This document shows, one piece after another, positions 28,312-36,571 of a DNA stretch of 64,000 bases (position 1 is its first letter; the number at the start of each line of letters is the position of its first letter). The notes under the pieces were generated by a model, which saw nothing but the letters and a program-made list of their open reading frames with translations, did not search any database and was not told the DNA's origin. The translations under genes were made by a program, and so were the position numbers. The stretch covers positions 2,666,001 through 2,730,000 of the forward strand of contig NZ_CP106736.1 in the NCBI RefSeq assembly GCF_030035605.1, read 5' to 3'. Source of the stretch: Silvimonas soli. Lineage in GTDB: Bacteria > Pseudomonadota > Gammaproteobacteria > Burkholderiales > Chitinibacteraceae.

Positions 28312-29093
28312 CACAATCCCAGTGCACGGTTAAGCAAGGCAAAACGCCAGCGATAAGGTAGCAAGCTGGCCAGTTGTACCAGCAGGGTAAAGCGGCGCGG
28401 AAAATCAATCTGGAATTGACCGCGGGCCAACCCGGCCAGGATACGGTCAGCGGCTTGTTCCGGGGTCAGCAAGGCGGGCATGGTAAAGGTGTTTCTGGCG
28501 GTGAGCGGGGTTTTGACAAAGCCCGGGTTGATCAGAAAAACTCCCAGCCCCTTGGGATGCAGATCGGCATATAACAGCTCGGCCAGGTTGATCAGCGCCG
28601 CCTTGGTGGGGCCGTAAACCGTGGCGTTGGGCAAGCCCATGTAACCGGCCACGCTGGCGATAATGGCAATATTGCCCGCGTGGCGCGCCAACATGGTGGG
28701 CAAGATGGTTTCCAGACCGAAGTAAACGCCCGTCAGGTTGACCTCAATGGTGCGGCGGGCCCGGGCGGCCTCAATCTCCCATGCGCGCAGGGGTTGGTAG
28801 TCCGCAGCGCAGAACACCACCAGATCAACACCGCCCCACAGTGCGCGCAATGCGGCGTGGCCCGCCTCCCAGGCTTCGGGCTCGGTGACATCCATGGGCA
28901 GAACCAGCGCGTTAGGGCGATTGGCAGCGACCAGTTCCAGTTTTTCAAAATGCCGCGCCGATAACGCAACCTTGGCGCCTTGCCCGATCAGCTTTTGCGC
29001 CACTGCGGCGCCGATTCCGCTGGAGGCACCCACCACCCAGACACGCGTGCCAGACCAGTTTTTCAAGCGAGGATTAAGCGGAGATGGCCACAT
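28311..29093 (-). CDS. Short-chain dehydrogenase/reductase (SDR)
   Basis: A 260-residue classical SDR oxidoreductase using NAD(P)H. The Rossmann TGxxxGIG-like motif is VVGASSGIGAAVAQKL near residue 20, the catalytic Ser lies in IIASVAGYMG, and the YxxxK pair is YGPTKAAL near residue 157. The C-terminus is hydrophobic (RFTLLVQLASLLPYRWRFAL), possibly membrane-associated. It is coupled to the genes on either side (6-bp gap upstream, 3-bp overlap downstream). The substrate is unknown; a modified fatty-acyl chain is a reasonable guess from the operon. Confidence 0.9.
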   Translation of the reverse strand: MWPSPLNPRLKNWSGTRVWVVGASSGIGAAVAQKLIGQGAKVALSARHFEKLELVAANRPNALVLPMDVTEPEAWEAGHAALRALWGGVDLVVFCAADYQPLRAWEIEAARARRTIEVNLTGVYFGLETILPTMLARHAGNIAIIASVAGYMGLPNATVYGPTKAALINLAELLYADLHPKGLGVFLINPGFVKTPLTARNTFTMPALLTPEQAADRILAGLARGQFQIDFPRRFTLLVQLASLLPYRWRFALLNRALGL

Positions 29094-29099
29094 TCGCGT

Positions 29100-29624
29100 T
29101 TACTCCTGCTTGCGGAAAAACAGCGTGACCTGGCCCACTTCGATGCCGAACTTGCTGACGCTGGCGCGATTGATCATGGCGTGGGAGTCCATCAGGTACA
29201 TCCAGTCATCAAACTGGACGTCATAGGTGGTGTCATCTACCGGCAGCCGCAAGGTGTAGCGCCAGTTGAGCGCATTGCCAGCAACCCGACCTACCGCTTC
29301 GCCAATCACGTCGCTGGCGGTGCCGTGCCAGCTGCCGTCAGCGGCGTGAGTGAGTGTCCAGACGCGCTGTTGGGTTTTGCCATCGCTGTACACAAAGTGT
29401 TCATCCAGGATGAGTTTGCCGTCATTGATGCGGCCATCAATCTGCACGTGAAAGCGTTTGACCACTTCGCCATTGCGCTTCTGGAACATGCCCCAGGCCT
29501 CATTGTGGCCGGTGAAATACTGGGCCAGATCCAGTTGGGGGCGCTCGTTGGCGTAGTGGCTGACATCCGGCCCGGCACACGCAGCCAATACCATGGTAAA
29601 CAGGGCGATCAGGGTGCGCTTCAT
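29100..29624 (-). CDS. DUF3833 lipoprotein
   Basis: A 174-residue lipoprotein. The signal peptide MKRTLIALFTMVLAACAGPD carries a lipobox (LAAC) with lipidated Cys at residue 16. The mature part matches the DUF3833 pattern: LDLAQYFTGHNEAWGMFQKR, IDGRINDGKLILDEHFVYSD, LRLPVDDTTYDVQFDDWMYL. It is probably anchored in the outer or inner membrane facing the periplasm. The ATG at 29624 overlaps the MFS stop by 4 bp (ATGA). This family repeatedly occurs with Cfa-like and DUF1365 genes; its biochemical role is unknown. Confidence 0.88.
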   Translation of the reverse strand: MKRTLIALFTMVLAACAGPDVSHYANERPQLDLAQYFTGHNEAWGMFQKRNGEVVKRFHVQIDGRINDGKLILDEHFVYSDGKTQQRVWTLTHAADGSWHGTASDVIGEAVGRVAGNALNWRYTLRLPVDDTTYDVQFDDWMYLMDSHAMINRASVSKFGIEVGQVTLFFRKQE

Positions 29625-30865
29625 GCCGGTTGCTCCTCTTTGGCAATGACCTGGAAATACAGAATTGCGAATGCCAGCAACTTGAGTACGCCTGGCAAGG
29701 CGCCATAGACCAGTCCCAACGCCGAGCCGCCCGATCCGGCCACGCCGGGCCGGTAACCCAGCCACGCCAGCAAAGGCAACGCCAGGCCGGATATCGCGGT
29801 GGCCAGCTTGGCCAGCAAACTCCAGACACCGTAGTGAGCGGCAGGGTCTGCGTCGGGCGGGATCGCGCGGGCCAGCAATACCGGCGGCAAGGCCAGATCA
29901 GCGCCCAGTGCCAGCCCGGCCAGCAGACAGACCGCGCCGTAGGCCAAGACATCACCCGCACCCAGAAAGATCGTCCAGACGTAAGTGGAAGTGGCCAGGA
30001 CCATGCTGCAACCCCAAGCCCGCGCCGGACCAATGCGTTGCGCGAGGCGCGTCCACACGGGCAAACCTGCTGCGCCAGACAAGAAATAAACCGCCAGAAA
30101 CAGGCCCGCCCACTGCGGCTTGATAATGCGGTCGGCAATGAAGAACAGTGCCAGGGTGGCGGGAATGGCGATCGACAATGCGTTCACCAGATACGGTAAC
30201 CACAGGCGGCGAACCGCCGGGCTGGCCCGTACCCGCGCCGGTGGTACACCCGCGCGAATCGGCCATAGCGGCGCAAAATGCAGCAACAGGATCAGGCCCA
30301 TGATCAATAGCAGCGCAAAGCCACCGGCAAATACCGCCATCGATTGCGCGGGTGGCCAGGGGGCTGCGGTCATCAGCCACACCGGCAATACGCTGGCCAG
30401 AACGACGCCAGCCAGACCAGATGCTTCACGCCAGGCCGCCGCACGAGTGAGAGTGGGCAGATCGGGGGTCATGCGTGCTCCCCACGCCAGCAGCGTGATA
30501 TTGAGTACGCTATGCGCGCTGTAGATCAGGGCCAGCATCAGCGCCAGCCATCCGGCCAGAGCGGGGGTTGAACCGGCTATTGGTGGCAACCACAGGCCGG
30601 TGAAAGCCAGTGCCAGCACGATTGCGGCGAGCCACAGCGCCAGGCCCAGCGCGTTTTTGCGCGCCATGACGTCAATCATCCGGCCCAGCCACGGGTCTTG
30701 CACGGTGTCGAAAATACGCGCTGCAAACAGTACAAAACCGGTGACCGGCAAGGCTAGTCCCAGATGTCCGGCATACCAGGCAGGCGCTTGCACGTAGACC
30801 GGCAACGCAACCATGGCCAATGGCATGCCCAGAAAACCATACGCTGCCAGTGGCAAGGTTTTCAT
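29621..30865 (-). CDS. MFS transporter (GPH/MFS_2 type)
   Basis: A 414-residue inner-membrane protein with about 12 hydrophobic segments. The pattern resembles glycoside-pentoside-hexuronide:cation symporters: DTVQDPWLGRMIDVM near residue 55 corresponds to the DAxxDPxxGxxxD family motif. It is coupled at both ends by ATGA overlaps, to the chalcone-isomerase-like gene upstream and the DUF3833 gene downstream. A lipid or lipid precursor could be the cargo in this operon, as for other MFS_2 members that move lysolipids, but the substrate is unknown. Confidence 0.9.
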   Translation of the reverse strand: MKTLPLAAYGFLGMPLAMVALPVYVQAPAWYAGHLGLALPVTGFVLFAARIFDTVQDPWLGRMIDVMARKNALGLALWLAAIVLALAFTGLWLPPIAGSTPALAGWLALMLALIYSAHSVLNITLLAWGARMTPDLPTLTRAAAWREASGLAGVVLASVLPVWLMTAAPWPPAQSMAVFAGGFALLLIMGLILLLHFAPLWPIRAGVPPARVRASPAVRRLWLPYLVNALSIAIPATLALFFIADRIIKPQWAGLFLAVYFLSGAAGLPVWTRLAQRIGPARAWGCSMVLATSTYVWTIFLGAGDVLAYGAVCLLAGLALGADLALPPVLLARAIPPDADPAAHYGVWSLLAKLATAISGLALPLLAWLGYRPGVAGSGGSALGLVYGALPGVLKLLAFAILYFQVIAKEEQPA

Positions 30866-31353
30866 GGCTTGCCACCGAGCAACCGGGTACGCAGCGCGGG
30901 GTCGCGGGTGGCCGGGTCAAGCCAGATCGAGAAAAATGCCCGTGCGAATACCGGGTCATCAATCTGGGCGTTGAGCGCATCGCCGTGATAAAACCGTACG
31001 CCCAGACCCGGCAGATAGACGCCAGTAAGCTGATCGCCAATCTGCACGTCCACAAATGCCCGCAACATCTGTTTGCGCCAGTTTTCCAGCTGCGTGTCTG
31101 ACAATATGGCGCCGTAGATGCGTTTGAGTTCATCCACGCTGGCATCGGCGATCTTTTCACGGGTCAGGGCGCGGTTGTAGACCAGTTGCAGCGCAAATGG
31201 CTGGCTCTCATCAAACGGCACGTGGCCGCTGAACAGCCGGGCGCTGTAGATTTTGAATCCCAAGTAGCGAAAGTCGCCTTCACCGATCAATTGCGCATTG
31301 CCCAAATCACTACGCCAGCCAGCGGATGCCGTGGCGGCTGTGAGCATGAGCAT
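30862..31353 (-). CDS. Chalcone-isomerase-like periplasmic protein
   Basis: A 163-residue protein with a short signal sequence (MLMLTAATASA) and the chalcone-isomerase-like fold pattern: GEGDFRYLGFKIYSARLFSG, FALQLVYNRALTREKIADAS, and FSIWLDPATRDPALRTRLLG at the end. Bacterial members lack proven isomerase activity; the eukaryotic FAP relatives bind fatty acids, which would suit this lipid operon. The start is uncertain: ATGs at 31353 and 31347 and a TTG at 31362 are close together, and the frame further upstream belongs to the overlapping methyltransferase gene. Its stop overlaps the MFS start (ATGA). Confidence 0.8.
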   Translation of the reverse strand: MLMLTAATASAGWRSDLGNAQLIGEGDFRYLGFKIYSARLFSGHVPFDESQPFALQLVYNRALTREKIADASVDELKRIYGAILSDTQLENWRKQMLRAFVDVQIGDQLTGVYLPGLGVRFYHGDALNAQIDDPVFARAFFSIWLDPATRDPALRTRLLGGKP

Positions 31354-31366
31354 CAGCAGCAACGCA

Positions 31367-32581
31367 TTAGTCGCGGCGTTCCAGCAAAAACTGGACGACA
31401 TCGGTGCGGCCCTCGTCGAAACCGGCTTCGCAATAAGCCAGATAAAGTTGCCAGGTACGGATAAATGCATCATCAAAGCCTTGGGCGAGCACGGCAGGGT
31501 GACTGGCGTCGAAGGCCGCGCGCCAGCGGCGCAGGGTTTCGGCATAGTCTTTGCCAAAGGCGAACACGTTGTTGGTGAAGAAACCCGCTTGGGTTGCTCC
31601 GCTCACAAAGCGTTCTAATGAAGGCAGCATGCCGCCCGGAAAAATGTACTGGCGGATAAAATCGCTGCTGGTGCGATAGCGTTCAAAGCGGCTTTCTTCA
31701 ATGGTGATCGATTGCACCAAGGCCTTGCCGCCCGGTGCCAAGCGCTCGCGAACCACCTGAAACCATTGCTCCCAGAACTGCACGCCAACGGCTTCAAACA
31801 TCTCGATGGAAACCACGGCATCGTATTGCCCGGTAACGTCGCGGTAGTCGCGCAGTTCCAGTTGCGCCAGCGCGGTAAGGCCCGCATTGGCGATGCGTTG
31901 CTGCGCGATTTCCAGTTGCGCGGGGGAGATCGTTACGCCATGCACGGCAATCCCGCGTTGCGCTGCGTAGTGAGCAAAACCACCCCAGCCACAACCGATT
32001 TCCAGTACGCGCATGCCGGGTTTGAGCTTGAGCATATCCAGCACCCGCTGGTATTTGGCGGCCTGGGCATCGGGCAAGGACAAACTGAAATCCCCGGCAA
32101 ACAAAGCGCTGGAGTAAGTCCAGCTTTCGTCCAGCCACAAGCGGTAGAAATCGTTGCCCAGATCGTAGTGGGCGTGGATGTTCTGGCGGCTGCCAGCACG
32201 GGTGTTGGGGCGCAGCCAATGGCGTAACGCGTACCAGGCGCGGGAGACCCAGTTGCCCCAAACCGTCGCGGTCATGGCGGATTCGTTGCGAATCGCCAAT
32301 TGCATCAAGGCGGTCAGATCCGGCGATTCAACCCAGCCATGGCGCAGGGCGTGAGCAAAGCCGATATCGCCGCCGGTCATGATGCGCTGGCAGGCGCGCC
32401 AGTCGTGCACGATCAACTCCGCGCCGGGCAAGGTATGAGAATTGCCAAACAGCAGTCTGGCCCCACCCGGAGTAACCAGGGTGAGGTGGCCCGTGTGTAG
32501 TTTGCGCAGGGTTTTCAGAAACAGCCGCGCGGCGGCAGGAGCGCTGGACGGCGCCAGCGTTAACGATTGGGTTTGAATCAC
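31367..32581 (-). CDS. cfa: Cyclopropane-fatty-acyl-phospholipid synthase family methyltransferase
   Basis: A 404-residue SAM-dependent enzyme of the Cfa family, which methylates or cyclopropanates double bonds of acyl chains in membrane phospholipids. SAM-binding LEIGCGWGGFAHYAA lies near residue 190, preceded by HAHYDLGNDFYRLWLDESWTYSS. SIEMFEAVG and FIRQYIFPGGMLPS are further Cfa signatures. The GTG at 32581 overlaps the stop of the DUF1365 gene (GTGA), which decides the start over longer alternatives. In this operon context (FAD oxidoreductase plus DUF1365) it may make methylated or otherwise modified acyl chains rather than plain cyclopropanes. Confidence 0.92.
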   Translation of the reverse strand: MIQTQSLTLAPSSAPAAARLFLKTLRKLHTGHLTLVTPGGARLLFGNSHTLPGAELIVHDWRACQRIMTGGDIGFAHALRHGWVESPDLTALMQLAIRNESAMTATVWGNWVSRAWYALRHWLRPNTRAGSRQNIHAHYDLGNDFYRLWLDESWTYSSALFAGDFSLSLPDAQAAKYQRVLDMLKLKPGMRVLEIGCGWGGFAHYAAQRGIAVHGVTISPAQLEIAQQRIANAGLTALAQLELRDYRDVTGQYDAVVSIEMFEAVGVQFWEQWFQVVRERLAPGGKALVQSITIEESRFERYRTSSDFIRQYIFPGGMLPSLERFVSGATQAGFFTNNVFAFGKDYAETLRRWRAAFDASHPAVLAQGFDDAFIRTWQLYLAYCEAGFDEGRTDVVQFLLERRD

Positions 32582-33360
32582 GACTTGATCTCCTCGTGAT
32601 GGGTCAGCGTCAAGCTGTGTTGTGGCGGCGCGGGTTTTTGATGAAATGGCACTTTGCCCAGCCATAATTTGAGCGCCTGCCAGTGAATACGGACCCCCAC
32701 GCCGACCGTGAGCAGCGGGTGAGTCAGCAACGCGCGGCCTAAATTGCGCACGCTAAAAGGAACGGCACGCCCACCGATCGCCGTGCGGATCAGCAAGCCT
32801 TGCGCATCGTGGTAATCAATCGCGGTAAACACGGTGTTTTCACACTCACGCAGGCGGAATTCGTAGTGGCCTTGTACCTGGCAAAACGGCGACACATGTA
32901 GCTGTTTGCGGCAAGTGAGCGTGGTCTGGGGAGTGATCGGGGCGTTATCCGGGGCGGTGAGCAGATAACGGTGATGCTCGCCAAAGGTGTTGTTCACCTC
33001 GGCCAGTACAGCGCGCAATCCCCCGGCGGCATCGTGGCAGTACCAGAAGCTCACCGGGTTAAACACATAGCCAAACATGCGCGGAAAGGTCTGCAACCAG
33101 ATGCGGCCGTCGGCAGGCAGCCCTTCTGTGGTTAGTAGTTGGCGTATCCATGAGCTCAGCGGTGTGTCGTCCCGCGCCCCGTAGTCGCGGGTATGGATCC
33201 CCAGCACGCGCCAGCGATTCACGCCAAACAAGGCATTGTTCAGGGAATCGAGCTGGTCTATATCCAGCCGCAAGCAGAACACGCGGTAGACAAACCGGCG
33301 CGGTGCGGGGCGCAAGCGCTGGTGCATGACCTGGCCGAAGACGAGTTTGGCGCCGTTCAT
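32578..33360 (-). CDS. DUF1365 family protein
   Basis: A 260-residue cytoplasmic protein typical of DUF1365: the N-terminus is MNGAKLVFGQVMHQRLRPAP, then FVYRVFCLRLDIDQLD. The central MFGYVFNPVSFWYCHDAAGG and NTFGEHHRYLL are the most conserved segments. The ATG at 33360 follows the oxidoreductase stop by 1 bp. DUF1365 genes nearly always stand between a COG2907 FAD oxidoreductase and a Cfa-type methyltransferase, and are believed to take part in fatty-acyl modification; the reaction of this one is not known. Confidence 0.9.
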   Translation of the reverse strand: MNGAKLVFGQVMHQRLRPAPRRFVYRVFCLRLDIDQLDSLNNALFGVNRWRVLGIHTRDYGARDDTPLSSWIRQLLTTEGLPADGRIWLQTFPRMFGYVFNPVSFWYCHDAAGGLRAVLAEVNNTFGEHHRYLLTAPDNAPITPQTTLTCRKQLHVSPFCQVQGHYEFRLRECENTVFTAIDYHDAQGLLIRTAIGGRAVPFSVRNLGRALLTHPLLTVGVGVRIHWQALKLWLGKVPFHQKPAPPQHSLTLTHHEEIKS

Positions 33361-33361
33361 G

Positions 33362-34663
33362 TCACACCTGCGCCCATGCCGGTTGCGCGGCAAAGTCGGC
33401 CGCCACGCGCAGGGCGGATTTAAGCCCGTCCTCGTGAAAGCCGTATCCAGTCCAGGCCCCGGCAAACCAGGTGCGGTTTTCACCTTGCAACTGTGGCAGC
33501 AGCGTTTGCGCGGTAACCGCGTTTTGATCCAGCAAGGGGTGTTCGTACTCAAAACGGGCGATCAGCTTGTCCGGTGCTGGTTCACTGATCGGGTTCAAGG
33601 TGACGATCACCGGATCGGTAAACGGTAACGGTTGCAGCTGGTTAAGCAAATAGCTCACGCAGACCGGGCGGTGCCCATTCACGCTGGCGCCGCCCAGGTA
33701 ATTCCAGGCGGACCATACCTTCTGGCGTTTCGGCAGCAATGATGTATCGGTATGCAGCAGCGCCACGTTGGGTTGATAACGCACGGCACTGAGCAGCGCC
33801 CGTTCGCCGGCGCTGGCGCCATCGCCCAGCAGTTGCAGCGTGGTGGGGGCGTGGGTGGCAAAGACCACCGCATCAAAGAATTCATCGCCATGGCGTGAGC
33901 GCACCTTGACTGAATCTGCCGAGCGCACGACTTCAAGCACCGGGGTACGCAAGCGCAAATCCGGCAGGGCTTCACAGAGCTTGCGCACATATTCTCGCCC
34001 GCCGCCCATCACCGAACGCCATTGCGGGCGGTTTTCGATTTGCAGCAAGCCGTGGTTGATGCAGAACTGCAAGAAGGTGGCGGCAGGAAACTTGAGGATG
34101 TCATTGGTGGCGCTAGACCAGATCGCCGCCGCCATCGGCAATAGGTAGTCATCCCGAAACGCCGGACCGTAGTTGCCGTTTTCAAGCAGTTGTTCCAGCG
34201 ATATACCAGTTGTGCGAGTGGCTTTCAGATTGCTGGCGCTTTCGCGGTTGAAACGCAGAATGTCGCGCAGCATGCCCAGAAAACGTGGCGAAACCAGGTT
34301 CTTGCGCTGGGCGAATACCGTATCCAGATTGCTACCGGCCCATTCCAGCCGCCCACCATCCAGCGATACCCCGAAAGACATATCGCTGGGGTGCGAGCGC
34401 ACGCCCAACTGTTCGAACAGCGCAATCAGGTTCGGATAGGTGCGGTCGTTGAACACCAGGAATCCGGTATCGACCGGGTGGGTGACGCCATTGAGGGTGA
34501 CGTCTACCGTGTTGGTATGGCCCCCCGCATAATGGCCAGCTTCAAATACCGTTACCGCATGGTCGCGCGCTAGCAGCCAGGCGCTGGCAAGGCCGGATAT
34601 CCCGGCGCCAATGACCGCAATGCGCTGTCGCGCCGGGTTGCCGGGTTTACGAATGTCTCCCAC
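33362..34663 (-). CDS. FAD-dependent amine-oxidase-like oxidoreductase (COG2907)
   Basis: A 433-residue flavoprotein. The N-terminal dinucleotide-binding motif is IAVIGAGISGLASAWLLA (GxGxxG), followed by the FAD ribose acidic residue in VFEAGHYAGGHT. C-terminal WFAGAWTGYGFHEDGLKSAL is the second FAD-binding segment. It belongs to the amine oxidase/phytoene-desaturase superfamily. Translation starts at a GTG (34663) with AAGGA upstream. It is the first gene of the lipid operon, divergent from the TetR regulator. The likely role is oxidation or desaturation of acyl chains with the downstream Cfa-like protein, as in the singlet-oxygen regulon operon of Rhodobacter; this is inference. Confidence 0.9.
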   Translation of the reverse strand: MGDIRKPGNPARQRIAVIGAGISGLASAWLLARDHAVTVFEAGHYAGGHTNTVDVTLNGVTHPVDTGFLVFNDRTYPNLIALFEQLGVRSHPSDMSFGVSLDGGRLEWAGSNLDTVFAQRKNLVSPRFLGMLRDILRFNRESASNLKATRTTGISLEQLLENGNYGPAFRDDYLLPMAAAIWSSATNDILKFPAATFLQFCINHGLLQIENRPQWRSVMGGGREYVRKLCEALPDLRLRTPVLEVVRSADSVKVRSRHGDEFFDAVVFATHAPTTLQLLGDGASAGERALLSAVRYQPNVALLHTDTSLLPKRQKVWSAWNYLGGASVNGHRPVCVSYLLNQLQPLPFTDPVIVTLNPISEPAPDKLIARFEYEHPLLDQNAVTAQTLLPQLQGENRTWFAGAWTGYGFHEDGLKSALRVAADFAAQPAWAQV

Positions 34664-34904
34664 CGTGTTTCCTTTTTTGTGTTGTCTTGTCTAGCCACAT
34701 ACGGGCCGCACGATGGTCTGGATGCAGAGCCATGCAGTTGTTCCCCCAAATGCAACAACGCTGCGCCGGTTTGGCGCTTTGTGGCACCATCCCAAGAAAT
34801 CATCGCCCTTGCTGTAAAAGCTGTTTCAACTGGCTTGGGCGGTGCTAAGATGGGTTTGTGACCCTTCTGTAAAAAAATCTACCACACAGTAAACGAAATT
34901 ACCA

Positions 34905-35519
34905 ATGAGTATTTTAGCCAAACTCAGTTTTAAGGATCAGGCGTTCAAATTGCGTGAAGACGCAATTCTGGATGCGACCACGCGCACCTTGGCCAGCAAG
35001 GGGTTTGATCTGATGACCATGGACGACATCGCCGCAGAGGTGGGAATTTCCAAACCCAGCCTCTACAAGCACTTCAAGTCCAAGGATGATCTGGTCGGCG
35101 AGGCGATGATTCGGCTGCTGGATGCTGCGTTGGTGTGGTTTGCAGCGCTACCGCCCGATTTGACACCCGCAGAGAAATTGCGGGGATTGCTGGCTTGGGC
35201 GTTGCAGATCCGCCTTGAAGGCGGGTTGCCGCTGATGCCATCAACCAGCCCGCAAGTACGGGACATGCTCACCCGCAATATGCGGTACGTAACCCGCGTG
35301 CTCAAACTCAATGGCGTGCTGGAAAAAACCGTACAAAAAGCCAAGGCCAAAGGCGAACTGCGCAGTAATCTGCCTGACCAGGTCATCCTGTTCAGTTATT
35401 ACTCACGCACCTGCGACCCTGCTGTCGATTACCTGCGCCTGTACGCCAAAATGGACGATGACAAAATCATCGCGCACATGATCGACGTGTTTTTTGAAGG
35501 GGTGAGCCAGAGCAGTTAA
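34905..35519 (+). CDS. TetR/AcrR-family transcriptional regulator
   Basis: A 204-residue dimeric repressor type. The N-terminal helix-turn-helix (about 20-65) is ILDATTRTLASKGFDLMTMD, then EVGISKPSLYKHFKSKDDLV; the rest is the helical ligand-binding and dimerisation domain with C-terminal LYAKMDDDKIIAHMIDVFFE. It diverges from the lipid operon across 241 bp, so it probably controls that operon and itself; an acyl-type ligand would fit. The ATG at 34905 has no clear Shine-Dalgarno box. Confidence 0.88.
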   Translation: MSILAKLSFKDQAFKLREDAILDATTRTLASKGFDLMTMDDIAAEVGISKPSLYKHFKSKDDLVGEAMIRLLDAALVWFAALPPDLTPAEKLRGLLAWALQIRLEGGLPLMPSTSPQVRDMLTRNMRYVTRVLKLNGVLEKTVQKAKAKGELRSNLPDQVILFSYYSRTCDPAVDYLRLYAKMDDDKIIAHMIDVFFEGVSQSS

Positions 35520-35789
35520 ACGCTAGATCAGTCGAGCGGGTACCTGAGGATAACTATCCTGGGGTTACGGAATATGTTCAGGTGGTCTCTACCCCAGCTT
35601 GGCAACCCCGTCCAGTTGATACACAGGTGATCTGCTCCCGCAAAACGGTAGCCGCGAGACAGGTTTGGTGTTGTCAAAGCCATCGGAGAGGTAGAAGGCC
35701 TTCTCTGATAGGTCATGCGTACCCCATGGCCGAGTAGACCGCCCGACAGGCGTCAGGGTCTGATTCCGATCAAGCGTAAAGACGGTCTC

Positions 35790-36464
35790 CTACCCGACCA
35801 TCGCCTGAATAGATGCCTTGTCGTTCAACCAGGTGTCATCGAAGAAGGTGACTTCACCTGTGGCCAGATCGTGTTTGGCGCCAATGATGCCAATCTTGCC
35901 GGCGGCGACCATGTGCTCGAGGATGTAGCTGCGATTGATGATCGAGCGCACCGAATGGCGTACGTTCAGGTCGGCCACATTCTCGACGAATGCGGGGTTC
36001 TTCGAATTGCGCTTGGTCGGTTCCAGCGTCTGGCCCTCCTGGTACACGGCTGGCTGGATCTTCGACAGCAGTTCGGTCAGGTTCCCAAGTTCCACATGAT
36101 CGCAGGCGCCTTTGATGGCACCGCATGAGGAGTGTCCGAGCACCACGATGAGTCTGGACCCGGCCACGTTGCAGGCAAACTCCAGGCTACCAAGGATGTC
36201 GGTGTTGATCACATTACCGGCGATACGCACGGAGAAGATATCCCCGAGGCCCTGATCGAAGATGAGCTCGGCCGATGTACGGCTGTCGATGCAGCTGACG
36301 ATGGTGGCGAATGGCCATTGACCATCGCGAGTTTCATTGGCTTGCTGCAGCAGGTCGCGGCTCTCGCGCAGATTGTTGACGAAGCGCGCGTTGCCTTCCT
36401 TGAGGAATTGCAGGGCGAGTGCCGGGGTGACGGTGGCTTGGGTTTCAGAGGTATGCGTTTTCAT
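35790..36464 (-). CDS. Beta-class carbonic anhydrase
   Basis: A 224-residue zinc enzyme interconverting CO2 and bicarbonate. Zinc ligands are visible as CIDSRT (Cys, with the Asp-Arg dyad) near residue 57 and GHSSCGAIKG (His and Cys) near residue 117. EGNARF and the C-terminal GIIGAKHDLATGEVTFF are also typical. There is no signal peptide, so it is cytoplasmic; it resembles the Can/CynT group. It diverges from a CbbR-like LysR gene, an arrangement that suggests CO2- or bicarbonate-responsive control. Confidence 0.93.
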   Translation of the reverse strand: MKTHTSETQATVTPALALQFLKEGNARFVNNLRESRDLLQQANETRDGQWPFATIVSCIDSRTSAELIFDQGLGDIFSVRIAGNVINTDILGSLEFACNVAGSRLIVVLGHSSCGAIKGACDHVELGNLTELLSKIQPAVYQEGQTLEPTKRNSKNPAFVENVADLNVRHSVRSIINRSYILEHMVAAGKIGIIGAKHDLATGEVTFFDDTWLNDKASIQAMVG

Positions 36465-36553
36465 AGTGAGTCGTATCCAGCCTTCCAGCGATTGCGCTGG
36501 GTCGCAATGTTACCGACGGCAGAAAATAAGCAATAATCGATATTTATGATGAT

Positions 36554-36567
36554 ATTTATCGATAAAT
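36554..36567. promoter_or_regulatory. Perfect palindrome between carbonic anhydrase and LysR genes
   Basis: ATTTATCGATAAAT is a perfect 14-bp palindrome ending 4 bp before the LysR start codon and 90 bp from the anhydrase start. Upstream, GATATTTAT is directly repeated (36539-36547 and 36551-36559). This is a plausible LysR operator with autoregulation by blocking the start. Confidence 0.5.
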
Positions 36568-36571
36568 CTCT

